This document shows, in pieces, positions 1 to 8,024 of a stretch of 19,102 nt of DNA. A program made the position numbers and the translations under genes. The notes under the pieces were generated by a model. The model was not told the origin of the DNA. It made no database searches and saw only the letters and a program-made list of their open reading frames with translations. Within the stretch, counting starts at the first letter, position 1, and the number at the start of each line of letters is the position of its first letter. Source of the stretch: Saprospiraceae bacterium (GTDB lineage Bacteria; Bacteroidota; Bacteroidia; Chitinophagales; Saprospiraceae); the NCBI GenBank assembly GCA_013042795.1, contig JABDPK010000203.1, positions 1 through 19,102 of the forward strand. The letters run 5' to 3'.

Positions 1-1006
1 CCGTTCCATCCCTGCTCTCATATGTTGATTGAATTCCATTCACCTGGCCGGATTCTAAAATGATCTCTGTATTCACATACCTGATCACATTCTGATTATA
101 AGTCATCCCGCCAAACAGATTCCAACCGTTTTTAAGTTCCCTGCCAAACAGGACATCGCCAGTAAATGAAGGCATTGATTTTTCATGTGAAAATTCATTT
201 GTGGAAATAAATACATCCTGTGTATTTATTTCATTTCTGATTAAGGAAGAGTTCATTCCAAATCTGAGTGTTACAAAATAATTTTTTGGGTTTACCTGGA
301 TCGGTTGTATAAAGTCTTCCGAAAGAACTGGCTTATCCAATGATGATAAATCTGAAATTTCAGAAATCCTGATGTTTGTCAATGCTGGTAAAGCCTCTGT
401 TCGTGGAACCGAATATTTCTTATCTTCCTCCTCTGCATGAGCTCCAGCTTGTGTGAACAAAGCCTGACTTATACTGCCTGATAGATCAGGATTTTTATTT
501 TTTCTCGAATGCTCCTTATCAATCAATAATTTCTCATTTGTTTCAATATTAATACTCTCATTAGGCTTTGAAAGATTCCTGTTGCTATGCTTCTTTGTAT
601 TCAGTTCATGATCCAAGGCTATACTTTGGTTCGTTGTGGATTCAAATTCATGCGTATTGGCTTTTGTTACAATTTCTGTATTGATAATTGTTGATTCGGT
701 AATATTATTCCCGTTTGGCGTTTTTCCCGGAGGAACTGCTATTGATGTACTTTCAACAGGTGTTACAATATCATTTTGATAAACTATTTCTTGGGTACTC
801 AATCGATGTAAATCAAAAAACCGGTATCCGGAAACTGATAAGAATAACAATATCACACCAGAGAATACAAACCAGAAAATGCCTTTCCTTGAGTCATTAC
901 TGACAAGATGTGGCTGTACGGATTGCCAAAGCGCATCTTTATCCAGCACATGGCTCTGGTTTTCGAGTGTTTTCTTTATAAATTTTTCTTTATTACTTAG
1001 TTCCAT
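1..1006 (-). CDS. Putative dual-membrane-spanning anti-sigma-like protein (partial, C-terminus beyond window)
   Basis: The frame is open from ATG at 1006 to the left edge, giving 335 visible codons without a stop. Seen: a hydrophilic N-terminus of about 41 residues with a short helical stretch (DKDALWQSV, 22-30), one strongly hydrophobic helix (about 42-61), a long low-complexity S/T/N/E-rich linker (about 62-240), then alternating beta-strand sequence starting near KNYFVTLRFGMN (241-252) and continuing with FGRELKNGWNLFGGMTYNQN, typical of outer-membrane beta-barrel (PorT/OMP_b-brl-like) domains. It starts 22 bp after the ECF sigma stop, so co-transcription is likely. Known: Bacteroides has anti-sigma factors that cross the inner membrane once and end in an outer-membrane barrel, encoded next to their sigma factor. 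Inference: this is such a protein, with the N-terminus binding the sigma factor. An alternative is a surface-adhesion or unknown barrel protein with no anti-sigma role. Confidence 0.65.
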   Translation of the reverse strand, partial: MELSNKEKFIKKTLENQSHVLDKDALWQSVQPHLVSNDSRKGIFWFVFSGVILLFLSVSGYRFFDLHRLSTQEIVYQNDIVTPVESTSIAVPPGKTPNGNNITESTIINTEIVTKANTHEFESTTNQSIALDHELNTKKHSNRNLSKPNESINIETNEKLLIDKEHSRKNKNPDLSGSISQALFTQAGAHAEEEDKKYSVPRTEALPALTNIRISEISDLSSLDKPVLSEDFIQPIQVNPKNYFVTLRFGMNSSLIRNEINTQDVFISTNEFSHEKSMPSFTGDVLFGRELKNGWNLFGGMTYNQNVIRYVNTEIILESGQVNGIQSTYESRDGT

Positions 1007-1028
1007 TTCTATATTAAGTTTGAATGGA

Positions 1029-1604
1029 TTAATGTTTACTCACAATTTTTTTTTTCGATCCTGAATTTTTGTATACCACAAGCATTTTTTCATTCTCAAA
1101 AACTTCCCTGATAATTTTTCGGCCCCGACTCAATAATGATCTTGATGTGGATTCCGTTATTCCTAGATATTTTGCAATCTCCTTATGCGAATAGCCTTCT
1201 ACCAAAAACATGTTGATTACGATTCGGTAATTATCAGGAATCAATTCCATGAATTTCAGTACCTCTTCTTTTTCGAGTTTCATCGAGATAATCTCATCAG
1301 AGAAAGGCTCAGCGACATGATCCAATTGAACACTCGCTTTTCTTTTTTCTTTCTTTATCCAGTCAAGACATTTCCTGACAGTGACAGAACTGAGCCATGA
1401 GTTGAACTTTCCACGATCCTCGTATTTGTCAATATTATTCAGGATATGTATCAGTGATTCCTGCAGACAATCATCGGCAAAACTCCTGCTGCCTACATAT
1501 CGCATACATATACTATAAATAAGATCAGAGTACTGGTCTACAAATGCTCTTTGTCCCCTGGCATTTCGTTTTTTACAAAGCCTTATGATCTCTTTTTCAG
1601 TCAA
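1029..1604 (-). CDS. ECF-type RNA polymerase sigma factor (sigma-70 family), TTG start
   Basis: The product is 191 residues, the usual ECF length. Region 2 spans about 20-88, with the conserved DDCLQESLIHI stretch (44-54) and the core/-10 contact segment KFNSWLSSVTVRKCLDWIKK. Region 4 spans about 117-168, with a helix-turn-helix in EGYSHKEIAKYLGITESTSR that recognises the -35 region. There is no sigma-1 or sigma-3 region. The start has to be TTG at 1604-1602: the frame has a TAA stop two codons upstream, and the next in-frame ATG (codon 34) would delete the front of region 2. It lies 14 bp after the upstream lipoprotein gene and 22 bp before the membrane/barrel gene, so it is probably controlled by that protein as an anti-sigma. 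The family assignment is firm; the regulon is unknown. Confidence 0.93.
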   Translation of the reverse strand: MTEKEIIRLCKKRNARGQRAFVDQYSDLIYSICMRYVGSRSFADDCLQESLIHILNNIDKYEDRGKFNSWLSSVTVRKCLDWIKKEKRKASVQLDHVAEPFSDEIISMKLEKEEVLKFMELIPDNYRIVINMFLVEGYSHKEIAKYLGITESTSRSLLSRGRKIIREVFENEKMLVVYKNSGSKKKIVSKH

Positions 1605-1618
1605 GATTTAGCTGTTAC

Positions 1619-3313
1619 TTATTTTTTCGCCATAATGACGCCCTCAATATCATAATATCCTGCGACTGCCGGATCTATAGTTTGCATCCATGATCGACCG
1701 GAAAAACTAACCCTCGTCCATTGCCCGTTCTCTTGTGCATAATGAGTTACCTCACAATGATTAATACCGCAACCAAGGTCAGAATTCAGGCATGACATGT
1801 AATATCCTTTGTCACCAAAATCCTTATCATCTATCCTGATATTTACATCTGCTTCCGGGTAACTCCCTGTTGCATTTCCTTTAAAGGTAAATTTGAATTC
1901 CTCATCTAAGGATTCCAGAACTGTTCGCTCACCGTCAAAATTTATTATGAAAGCATTAAAAGTCTTTTCTGTGTCGTCAATCTTGATAAAAGAGAATCCT
2001 TCTTCAAATTCTTCACAACTGCTCAATATTGCCAGTTCATCATTCATCATGCTATTCCAGTTAATGACCGGTCCCACATCACCAGACTGCTGGTCCGAAG
2101 CGGAAATTGACACATCATTATCACATACAGGAATATAGGTATTGATCATTTGCTGAGGAAAAATCAATTGGGAATTATTTTCATTGTTTGACACAATCGC
2201 TACCGAAGACGATGAAGCTTCACCATTACAATCAAGAATCTGTGTATTAAGTAACAAATAATTCCCTGGCTGTCCTTCCAGTGATATTGTACCAATGGTC
2301 TCATGGCCGGTTCCTGACATGATACTCAGAGTTTGCTGGTTTTCACCACATGCATTGGTAAACTGCAACTCTAATTCTTCTTCGGCTGGAAGCAAAGCAA
2401 TCCACTGACCTGAAATCGTAGTCCTTGTTTGGATTTCCAGTCCCGGAGATTCAATAGTAAACAATTGAAAGGCCACCGGTTTTTGATCTAATTTAAGTTG
2501 TGACTTCACGATAACCGCCGGCAAATAATTGGCAAAGGCATAGTAACCAGATTCCAAAATGCCTGTATTACCTTCAGAATTATCAATCTGTGAAATTAAC
2601 TGCCAGGTGCCATTCTCATCATTGTACCTGAATAAGCCTGATTTTTCACGAATCGACAAGGAATTGTAATTTACTGTAACCATTTCACCGTCTTTCAATG
2701 CGGCATCACTTCCATCAGTTCTATGAAAGTGAATTTCAAAAGCATTCTGGATGTCCACGACCAAAAGTTCACCTGCTTGATTCTGTCCTCTTTGTCCCAG
2801 TTGATTGGCTAGTAAATTCAAACTCAGGTCCCTGAATTTGATTGAAAGTATTGAGGAAGGATCAAGGTTGAATTGATCTTTATTTATGGTAAAACCTGAT
2901 CTGTCATTGATCTCAATTTCATTGTGCCCTTCAGTATCCAGTTCCATGATTTGATGTTCAGGGAATAAATAGACTGATGCATAGTTGACATCATTTTTTA
3001 CCATTGTTTTGCTCATAAAGGCATCTCTTCCATCAGCCGTATTAAAGATTATATTCTGCCCTATTTCCTGGACATAATCAAGGTCAACATTTATGATTCC
3101 GTCATCAACATCATAGCTGTTACCATTGATGACAAGGTTGAAATTATTAACCCTTTCGTCATCAAGGTTCTTCAGTTCGCCGACCAGATGTGCATCGATA
3201 AAGACTTCTGGTTCATCCTCAATTACCTGGGTTTCAGTATTATCGTATTCATCATAGCATGAAGTCATACTTAACACAAGAATGAAATACAGGAAAACAT
3301 TAATTTTGGACAT
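1619..3313 (-). CDS. Large secreted lipoprotein of unknown function, probably surface exposed
   Basis: The product is 564 residues from ATG 3313. The frame stays open to an ATG at 3385, but the 3313 start puts a classic lipoprotein signal peptide at the N-terminus (VFLYFILVLSMTSC, lipid cysteine at 19), and a likely -7 element sits at 3383-3390, which would place transcription start inside the longer version. After the cysteine comes a very acidic stretch (YDEYDNTETQVIEDEPE), resembling the surface-export signal of Bacteroidota lipoproteins. The rest is beta-rich with no catalytic motif that I recognise. The early part (HLVGELKNL to about residue 120) resembles a carboxypeptidase-regulatory-like beta-sandwich, and FRYNDENGTWQLI recalls the strand motif of carboxypeptidase-regulatory/FAM171-like proteins. 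The C-terminus has a cysteine cluster (CLNSDLGCGINHC) that may form disulfides. It is the first gene of the lipoprotein-sigma-barrel cluster, 14 bp before the sigma gene. It may be a sensor partner or an output of the system. Confidence 0.75.
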   Translation of the reverse strand: MSKINVFLYFILVLSMTSCYDEYDNTETQVIEDEPEVFIDAHLVGELKNLDDERVNNFNLVINGNSYDVDDGIINVDLDYVQEIGQNIIFNTADGRDAFMSKTMVKNDVNYASVYLFPEHQIMELDTEGHNEIEINDRSGFTINKDQFNLDPSSILSIKFRDLSLNLLANQLGQRGQNQAGELLVVDIQNAFEIHFHRTDGSDAALKDGEMVTVNYNSLSIREKSGLFRYNDENGTWQLISQIDNSEGNTGILESGYYAFANYLPAVIVKSQLKLDQKPVAFQLFTIESPGLEIQTRTTISGQWIALLPAEEELELQFTNACGENQQTLSIMSGTGHETIGTISLEGQPGNYLLLNTQILDCNGEASSSSVAIVSNNENNSQLIFPQQMINTYIPVCDNDVSISASDQQSGDVGPVINWNSMMNDELAILSSCEEFEEGFSFIKIDDTEKTFNAFIINFDGERTVLESLDEEFKFTFKGNATGSYPEADVNIRIDDKDFGDKGYYMSCLNSDLGCGINHCEVTHYAQENGQWTRVSFSGRSWMQTIDPAVAGYYDIEGVIMAKK

Positions 3314-3382
3314 TGTTTGAATGCTTATATGTCTATAAAGATCGGGATTGTAAAAACGCTGCAAGTAAATCATAATATTTAT

Positions 3383-3390
3383 CAAATATA
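3383..3390 (-). promoter_or_regulatory. Candidate -7 promoter element for the lipoprotein-sigma cluster
   Basis: On the minus strand this reads TATATTTG, an exact match to the Bacteroidota -7 consensus TAnnTTTG. Transcription would begin a few bases downstream, near 3379, leaving a leader of about 65 bases before ATG 3313. I see no good TTTG -33 element at the usual distance, so activation or a weak promoter is possible. Confidence 0.4.
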
Positions 3391-3392
3391 TG

Positions 3393-3432
3393 AATCAGAC
3401 ACCAACACTTTCAGTCCTGTAAACGTCTGATT
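3393..3432. repeat. 8-bp inverted repeat in the lipoprotein/serpin divergent promoter region
   Basis: AATCAGAC at 3393-3400 and GTCTGATT at 3425-3432 are perfect reverse complements separated by 24 bases. The repeat sits just upstream of the candidate -7 element and covers the region where a -33 element or activator site would lie. It could be a regulator binding site serving one or both divergent genes. With 24-base spacing, chance occurrence is not negligible. Confidence 0.35.
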
Positions 3433-3451
3433 AATTAGAACAAAAACTGTG

Positions 3452-4684
3452 ATGATGAAATACCTGGCCACAATACTTGTGTTTTCAATGATCTGGATTT
3501 CCTGTTCAGATTCTGAAGACCCAGATATAAATTCAAATACACCAGCAAGCCTCGAGGAATTAACCGGGAGTTCAGCCTGTTTTAGCTGGAAAATGTTGCA
3601 TACACTATCTAATGATCCTGAATACAAACAAAAAAACATGGTGATTTCACCGATTTCAATCCAGGCTGCTCTGTATATGACATTGAACGGAGCCGAAGGA
3701 TCCACAGAATCCGGAATGCAGGAAGCTTTATGCATCGAACATATAACACCAAATGGTCATAATGAAGCATATGCGGAGCTTTCTGAGGCATTGACCGACA
3801 ATGAAGATTCAAAGCTGAGTATTGATAATGTCGTTTTTTATGATGACAGAAAACTTACACCATCTGAAAAGTTTATATCATCACTCGAAAATTTTTATTC
3901 TACTGAGTTTAAAAAACTGGATTTTGATGAAGACACGTCAGTAGACCTTATCAATGAATGGGCTGATGAAAAAACAGAAGGACGTATCAAGAAAATCCTT
4001 GAAGAAATCTCACCGGATGAAGCTACGTTTATCATAAATGCCTTGTACATGAAAGCCGATTGGATAAAAGGTTTCGATCCTACGGGGACTTCTCCAAGAG
4101 CATTTACATTTGAAGACGGAAGTACTTCTGAAGTAGATATGATGTTTAGTGATGACTACAGAAGTGTATATAACGGAGAAGACTACAAGGCAGTAGATTT
4201 ATTATTGAAAGATGAAAAGTACTCTGTTACATTTATTCTTCCTTCTGAATCATCTGGGTTGAGCTCATTTGTAAATGATATGTCTCCAACAGATTTTACC
4301 AGCTTTTATACAAAGCTATATGGGGAGAACCTCCAGGAGAGCAGGGTCTATCTTACACTTCCCAAATTTGAGACCTCATCAAAATTCATACTGACCGAAA
4401 CTTTAAAGGACCAGGGTATGAATGATGCATTCAACAGGTCAACAGCCGATTTCACAGATATGGGTACTGCTGGTGGCAGAATATATTTATCAAGGGTACT
4501 TCATGACACCTATTTAAAGGTCGATGAAAAAGGTGTAGAAGGAGCAGCTGTTACAACAGTAGGCGTGGCTGTAACATCAGCACCTCCAATATTAAGTTTT
4601 AACAGACCATATATGTTTTTAATCAGGCATATTGATACCGGGGTGATTATATTCACCGGACTGATATTTGATCCTTCAAGTTAA
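3452..4684 (+). CDS. Serpin-family protease inhibitor lipoprotein
   Basis: The sequence shows the whole serpin fold: SPISIQAALYMTLNGAEG near the N-terminus, NALYMKADW (strand 3A/breach region), LPKFETSSKFILTETLKDQG, and the C-terminal signature FNRPYMFLI. The reactive-centre loop aligns without gaps to alpha-1-antitrypsin: the hinge EKGVEGAAV has small residues at P12-P10, as inhibitory serpins need, and the predicted P1-P1' pair is Thr-Ser encoded at 4574-4579, followed by the conserved PP. P14 is Val instead of Thr. A lipoprotein signal (FSMIWISC) with acidic residues after the cysteine (SDSEDPD) suggests display on the cell surface. The start is ambiguous between GTG 3449, ATG 3452 and ATG 3455; all keep the signal. 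Known Bacteroidota serpins, such as miropin of Tannerella, are also lipoproteins. Target protease unknown; a small-residue P1 suggests elastase- or subtilisin-like enzymes (inference). Confidence 0.93.
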   Translation: MMKYLATILVFSMIWISCSDSEDPDINSNTPASLEELTGSSACFSWKMLHTLSNDPEYKQKNMVISPISIQAALYMTLNGAEGSTESGMQEALCIEHITPNGHNEAYAELSEALTDNEDSKLSIDNVVFYDDRKLTPSEKFISSLENFYSTEFKKLDFDEDTSVDLINEWADEKTEGRIKKILEEISPDEATFIINALYMKADWIKGFDPTGTSPRAFTFEDGSTSEVDMMFSDDYRSVYNGEDYKAVDLLLKDEKYSVTFILPSESSGLSSFVNDMSPTDFTSFYTKLYGENLQESRVYLTLPKFETSSKFILTETLKDQGMNDAFNRSTADFTDMGTAGGRIYLSRVLHDTYLKVDEKGVEGAAVTTVGVAVTSAPPILSFNRPYMFLIRHIDTGVIIFTGLIFDPSS

Positions 4685-4707
4685 ATCAGATATTAATAAT
4701 TCTGATT
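4684..4707. terminator. Weak AT-rich hairpin between convergent genes
   Basis: AATCAGA (4684-4690) and TCTGATT (4701-4707) can pair around a 10-base AT-only loop, exactly where the serpin and the T9SS gene end with their stop codons one base apart. It could act as a bidirectional terminator, but the stem is short and lacks GC pairs and a T-tract, so support is weak. Confidence 0.25.
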
Positions 4708-7700
4708 AACCGCTTGATTGAGTCATTATGAATTTTTAGATAATAATTACCCGTTGGATAAGCATGAAGGGATATCATTCCTTTAAAAGTCTTGTTATAC
4801 AGGCTTAATTGTGTCCTTTGAATCACTCTTCCTTCAGAGTTATAAATGCTGACCGGCAGAAATATATCATCATGGTCCAGACCATTGATTTCAAGCATAA
4901 AATGACCATCTGTAGGATTCGGATAAATACTGACACCATATTCGGAAATCCTGTCTATAACAGATGTAGACATACTGATAACCACCGTTTCGGTGTAAAC
5001 ACATCCATTTGAATCCTGAACTACAATTTGATATTCGCCTTCAGTGAGATCTTGAAAAACAGGTGAGTTACTTGATGACACACCTCCATCAATGCTATAG
5101 GATATGATCGAGTCAATTCCATTAGTCATAATTTCAATCTGACCATAGTTTCCTGAACCTGAATTCATATTAGTGACGACGACTTCCAGCATACCTGAAC
5201 ATTCTATGATTTCAGCATTCAATTTGAATTCACATCCATTTCTGTCGGTTACTGTAATATTGTATACACCATGCGAGAGGTTGCTAAAAGACGGGGAGTC
5301 CTGGAAATTTATACCATCCAGACTATATAGGTAAGGGCCCACCCCATTCCTTGCAGATATGATCAGCACCCCGTCACCAGATCCATAATCCGGTGAAACA
5401 CTGGCTTCTGCTTCCAGTTTGCACGTAAAAGTTGTACAGAATTCATTTGATTCAGATACTCCGAAATCAACTTCAATCAAGGCCGCAAGCAAGTTTCCTG
5501 CTTCATCACTGATTTCATAATTACCATCGGTTCCATAAGCTGTGATACCGTCTCCAAAATTATCAAGTATTGTAAAGGTGTAACATGAATCCGGATTCAG
5601 ACATAATTCTTCAATGATCGAAGATTCAGGCTCAAGATCGGTATAAGGTCCTCCTTCAAATAAAAGTACACCAGACGTACTTTCCAGTTTCCATGACGTC
5701 TCAGCAGGGAATTCATCAAACAACAATTCCAAATAAATGGTCACTGTATTAGCTTCAGAAAAAATACTCGTCTCTCTAAAATCATTTTCCTGTATCTGGT
5801 CAATTCCATTATTGGGACCATCCAGGTGAACTGCAAGTGTGTTTTCACCATTTGTCAATCCAAACACAGGAATATTAACATCTTCGGTTTCACCAGGACC
5901 TAATTCTCCCTGCCATATAGTTTCATAAAGTACTTCTTGATTCAATTCGACTGCAATGTTTAAAGAATACAGTGTATCGATCCCCAGGTTATGAATTTCT
6001 GCAATGACTTCTGTACTATCTCCACAGATTAGATTTTCAGCATTATTAAAATCACTAACAGTGGCATCCAGTTTCGCAAGCTTTTCAACAAATACCAAAG
6101 TTGTATCATTTGCCGGAGCCTGGTCATTTGAGATAGAAGTAAACAGTTTTAGTTGGTATATGCCGAGTGCAGTCAAATCTTCCGCCGTATCGAATTTATG
6201 CACATATATGCTATCCGGCATCAAGGTAAAACTTACTGAATCCTTCACTTCCAAACCATCATTCAATATATATCCAACTTCAAATTCACGGATGGTATCC
6301 AGCCCGAAATTCTGTACACTAAAACTGACCATTTCATTTTCATCCAGGTCTCCCGAGTCCAGGGGTCCAACCAGGGATAAAGGACCGATATCGAAAGTAT
6401 CTTTACTCAGTTCATAGGCTAAGATTCTCGTGTACGATGTTCCTCCTTTTGCATATTCTGTAGTATACCAGAATGTACGATCATCTACCGGATCAATTGA
6501 CATATGTGCATAATCTCCAAACCTGGTACCCGAAATGATCGGATTTTCACCTTCCGCCACTATGATTTCATCAATTGTCATAATGCCCAACGGGTCTGAA
6601 GCCCTTCTACCGGTTGCACGGATTCCTATATAAGTTGTATCGCTGGTTACATTGTAGGCCAGACCAATATTTCCATTTTTATCCATACATATGCTGCCCA
6701 TCATTCGATGTAATCCATCATGCGGTGCAAAAGTGCCTTCCTGGTAAACAGACCATTCTTCGGAATCCGTTCGCCTGAATTCTATCCACCTGATACCCGA
6801 TAAATTATCACCGTCAGTGACATCGGTGATGAAGTTCATTACAATCGACTCGTAGGTATTAAAATTCCGATAATGCACCTGGTTCATTATGGTTTCAGGA
6901 ATTCCATCGATCGCTCCACCTCCTTTTTGTGGCAGGCATTCAAAGTAAAAGCCGGTCTCCGAACAAGGGTTTGAATCATAGGGTGATACTTCAATACTGA
7001 GTTGTGAAACCTGGGTTAGCCCTGGGTTTTCCCAGTCAATATCAATGGAAAAAAATTCTACCTGGTCTTCCTGTTGACCTACATTCCATGAAGCGTCATT
7101 CAAACTGACAATCAGCGGGTCCCTGCCGGCCGGAGGAGGAGTTAATCCAGTCCAGTCAACCGGGGTGGCTACAAAAAATCCTGCTTCAGTGTTTGAGTTT
7201 CCTGGTACGGCCACCCGTTGAATCTCCACGATCTCCTCACCACCAAGTAACTGGCTTTTATTTATAAAATAGCCATGCAAAGTTCCAGCACCTTCTTCGT
7301 TTGTAGTCACCGAATATGCGTCTGTCCACACACCATATTTGGGGTAATCCGGAAACCGTGTTGTATTAAAATTATATACATCATATTCTCCCATCGGATT
7401 TCCGGTCACGGAAACAGCTACAAGTAACTGGTTGGCACTGCCTCCAAATCCTGAGGGAAATTCTGTAATCAGCCATCTTTCCGCTTCCTGGTCATAAATA
7501 ATAATAGGATCACCACCGGAATTGAAACCAAGCGTATTCCAAAGGGTATTCCCCGTAAAATCCATTACCAACTCACCTTCTTTTGTATAAATTCCAATAC
7601 TGGTCACGTTGACCGATTGCATATAATAATTTTTACCTACATCCCCTGTCGGGTCATGGGGTGAGCCGCCAGAAAATAATCCGTCTATATTGACTTTGGG

Positions 7701-8024
7701 AATAATACCGTTAAGTTGAGATTTAGGAATGGACTTTTGCCATAATTTATCCTCACCATCATGTATCTTTCCTTTTTCTACTGTCCTGTTTTTATATCTA
7801 CCGACGAAGTTTCTGGGAATAAGCCTATCTCTTTTGGCTGCTTTCTTCTTCGCTCTGTTTGTCTGTTCGCGTGCGACCAATTCAGTAATAGCCATTGTCC
7901 TTCCTTGTTTCCTGGCATAAGTCACTTCTACCTTTGTATTTTCCAATATCCTGGACTGTGCATACCCAGATGATGGAATGAGTAGAATAAAAGAAAATAT
8001 CAATCCTGTAATAAAATATTGCAT
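4686..8024 (-). CDS. Secreted T9SS cargo protein: propeller-like N-domain, CARDB-like and SprB-like repeats, C-terminal sorting domain
   Basis: The product is 1112 residues with a signal peptide (1-22, ending GYAQ). Next comes a strikingly basic segment (about 28-95, including NRAKKKAAKRDR) that may be a propeptide or linker. Residues about 100-540 form a beta-rich, propeller-like domain (DPTGDVGKNYYMQSVN, DPIIIYDQEAERWLITEFPS, FPDYPKYGVWTDAYSV) known in secreted Bacteroidota proteins of unknown function. Then follow two CARDB-like domains (about 540-640 and 645-755; NFGLDT, NLGIDT), a domain with a DNFGDG motif (near 822), two SprB-like repeats (about 866-935 and 936-1012; GVYNITVTDRNGCEF, GEYQIVVQDSNGCVY), and a T9SS type A sorting domain (about 1030-1112; SIYPNPTDGHF, GNYYLKI). 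It is probably exported and anchored or released at the cell surface. No catalytic residues are evident; adhesion or glycan binding is possible. It is monocistronic by spacing. Confidence 0.9.
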   Translation of the reverse strand: MQYFITGLIFSFILLIPSSGYAQSRILENTKVEVTYARKQGRTMAITELVAREQTNRAKKKAAKRDRLIPRNFVGRYKNRTVEKGKIHDGEDKLWQKSIPKSQLNGIIPKVNIDGLFSGGSPHDPTGDVGKNYYMQSVNVTSIGIYTKEGELVMDFTGNTLWNTLGFNSGGDPIIIYDQEAERWLITEFPSGFGGSANQLLVAVSVTGNPMGEYDVYNFNTTRFPDYPKYGVWTDAYSVTTNEEGAGTLHGYFINKSQLLGGEEIVEIQRVAVPGNSNTEAGFFVATPVDWTGLTPPPAGRDPLIVSLNDASWNVGQQEDQVEFFSIDIDWENPGLTQVSQLSIEVSPYDSNPCSETGFYFECLPQKGGGAIDGIPETIMNQVHYRNFNTYESIVMNFITDVTDGDNLSGIRWIEFRRTDSEEWSVYQEGTFAPHDGLHRMMGSICMDKNGNIGLAYNVTSDTTYIGIRATGRRASDPLGIMTIDEIIVAEGENPIISGTRFGDYAHMSIDPVDDRTFWYTTEYAKGGTSYTRILAYELSKDTFDIGPLSLVGPLDSGDLDENEMVSFSVQNFGLDTIREFEVGYILNDGLEVKDSVSFTLMPDSIYVHKFDTAEDLTALGIYQLKLFTSISNDQAPANDTTLVFVEKLAKLDATVSDFNNAENLICGDSTEVIAEIHNLGIDTLYSLNIAVELNQEVLYETIWQGELGPGETEDVNIPVFGLTNGENTLAVHLDGPNNGIDQIQENDFRETSIFSEANTVTIYLELLFDEFPAETSWKLESTSGVLLFEGGPYTDLEPESSIIEELCLNPDSCYTFTILDNFGDGITAYGTDGNYEISDEAGNLLAALIEVDFGVSESNEFCTTFTCKLEAEASVSPDYGSGDGVLIISARNGVGPYLYSLDGINFQDSPSFSNLSHGVYNITVTDRNGCEFKLNAEIIECSGMLEVVVTNMNSGSGNYGQIEIMTNGIDSIISYSIDGGVSSSNSPVFQDLTEGEYQIVVQDSNGCVYTETVVISMSTSVIDRISEYGVSIYPNPTDGHFMLEINGLDHDDIFLPVSIYNSEGRVIQRTQLSLYNKTFKGMISLHAYPTGNYYLKIHNDSIKRLIRIINI

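Noticed and set aside
1046..1055. A run of ten A (coding strand) near the 3' end of the sigma gene, as a possible phase-variation tract
   Set aside because: Loss or gain of one A only alters the last few codons, because both other frames stop within about four codons; no on/off effect is expected.
3314..3385. Longer start of the unknown lipoprotein at ATG 3385
   Set aside because: It would bury the lipoprotein signal peptide 24 residues inside the protein and lies upstream of the probable transcription start.
3382..3735. Minus-strand 117-codon open frame overlapping the serpin
   Set aside because: It is antisense to the clear serpin gene, has no recognisable motif and runs through the promoter region.
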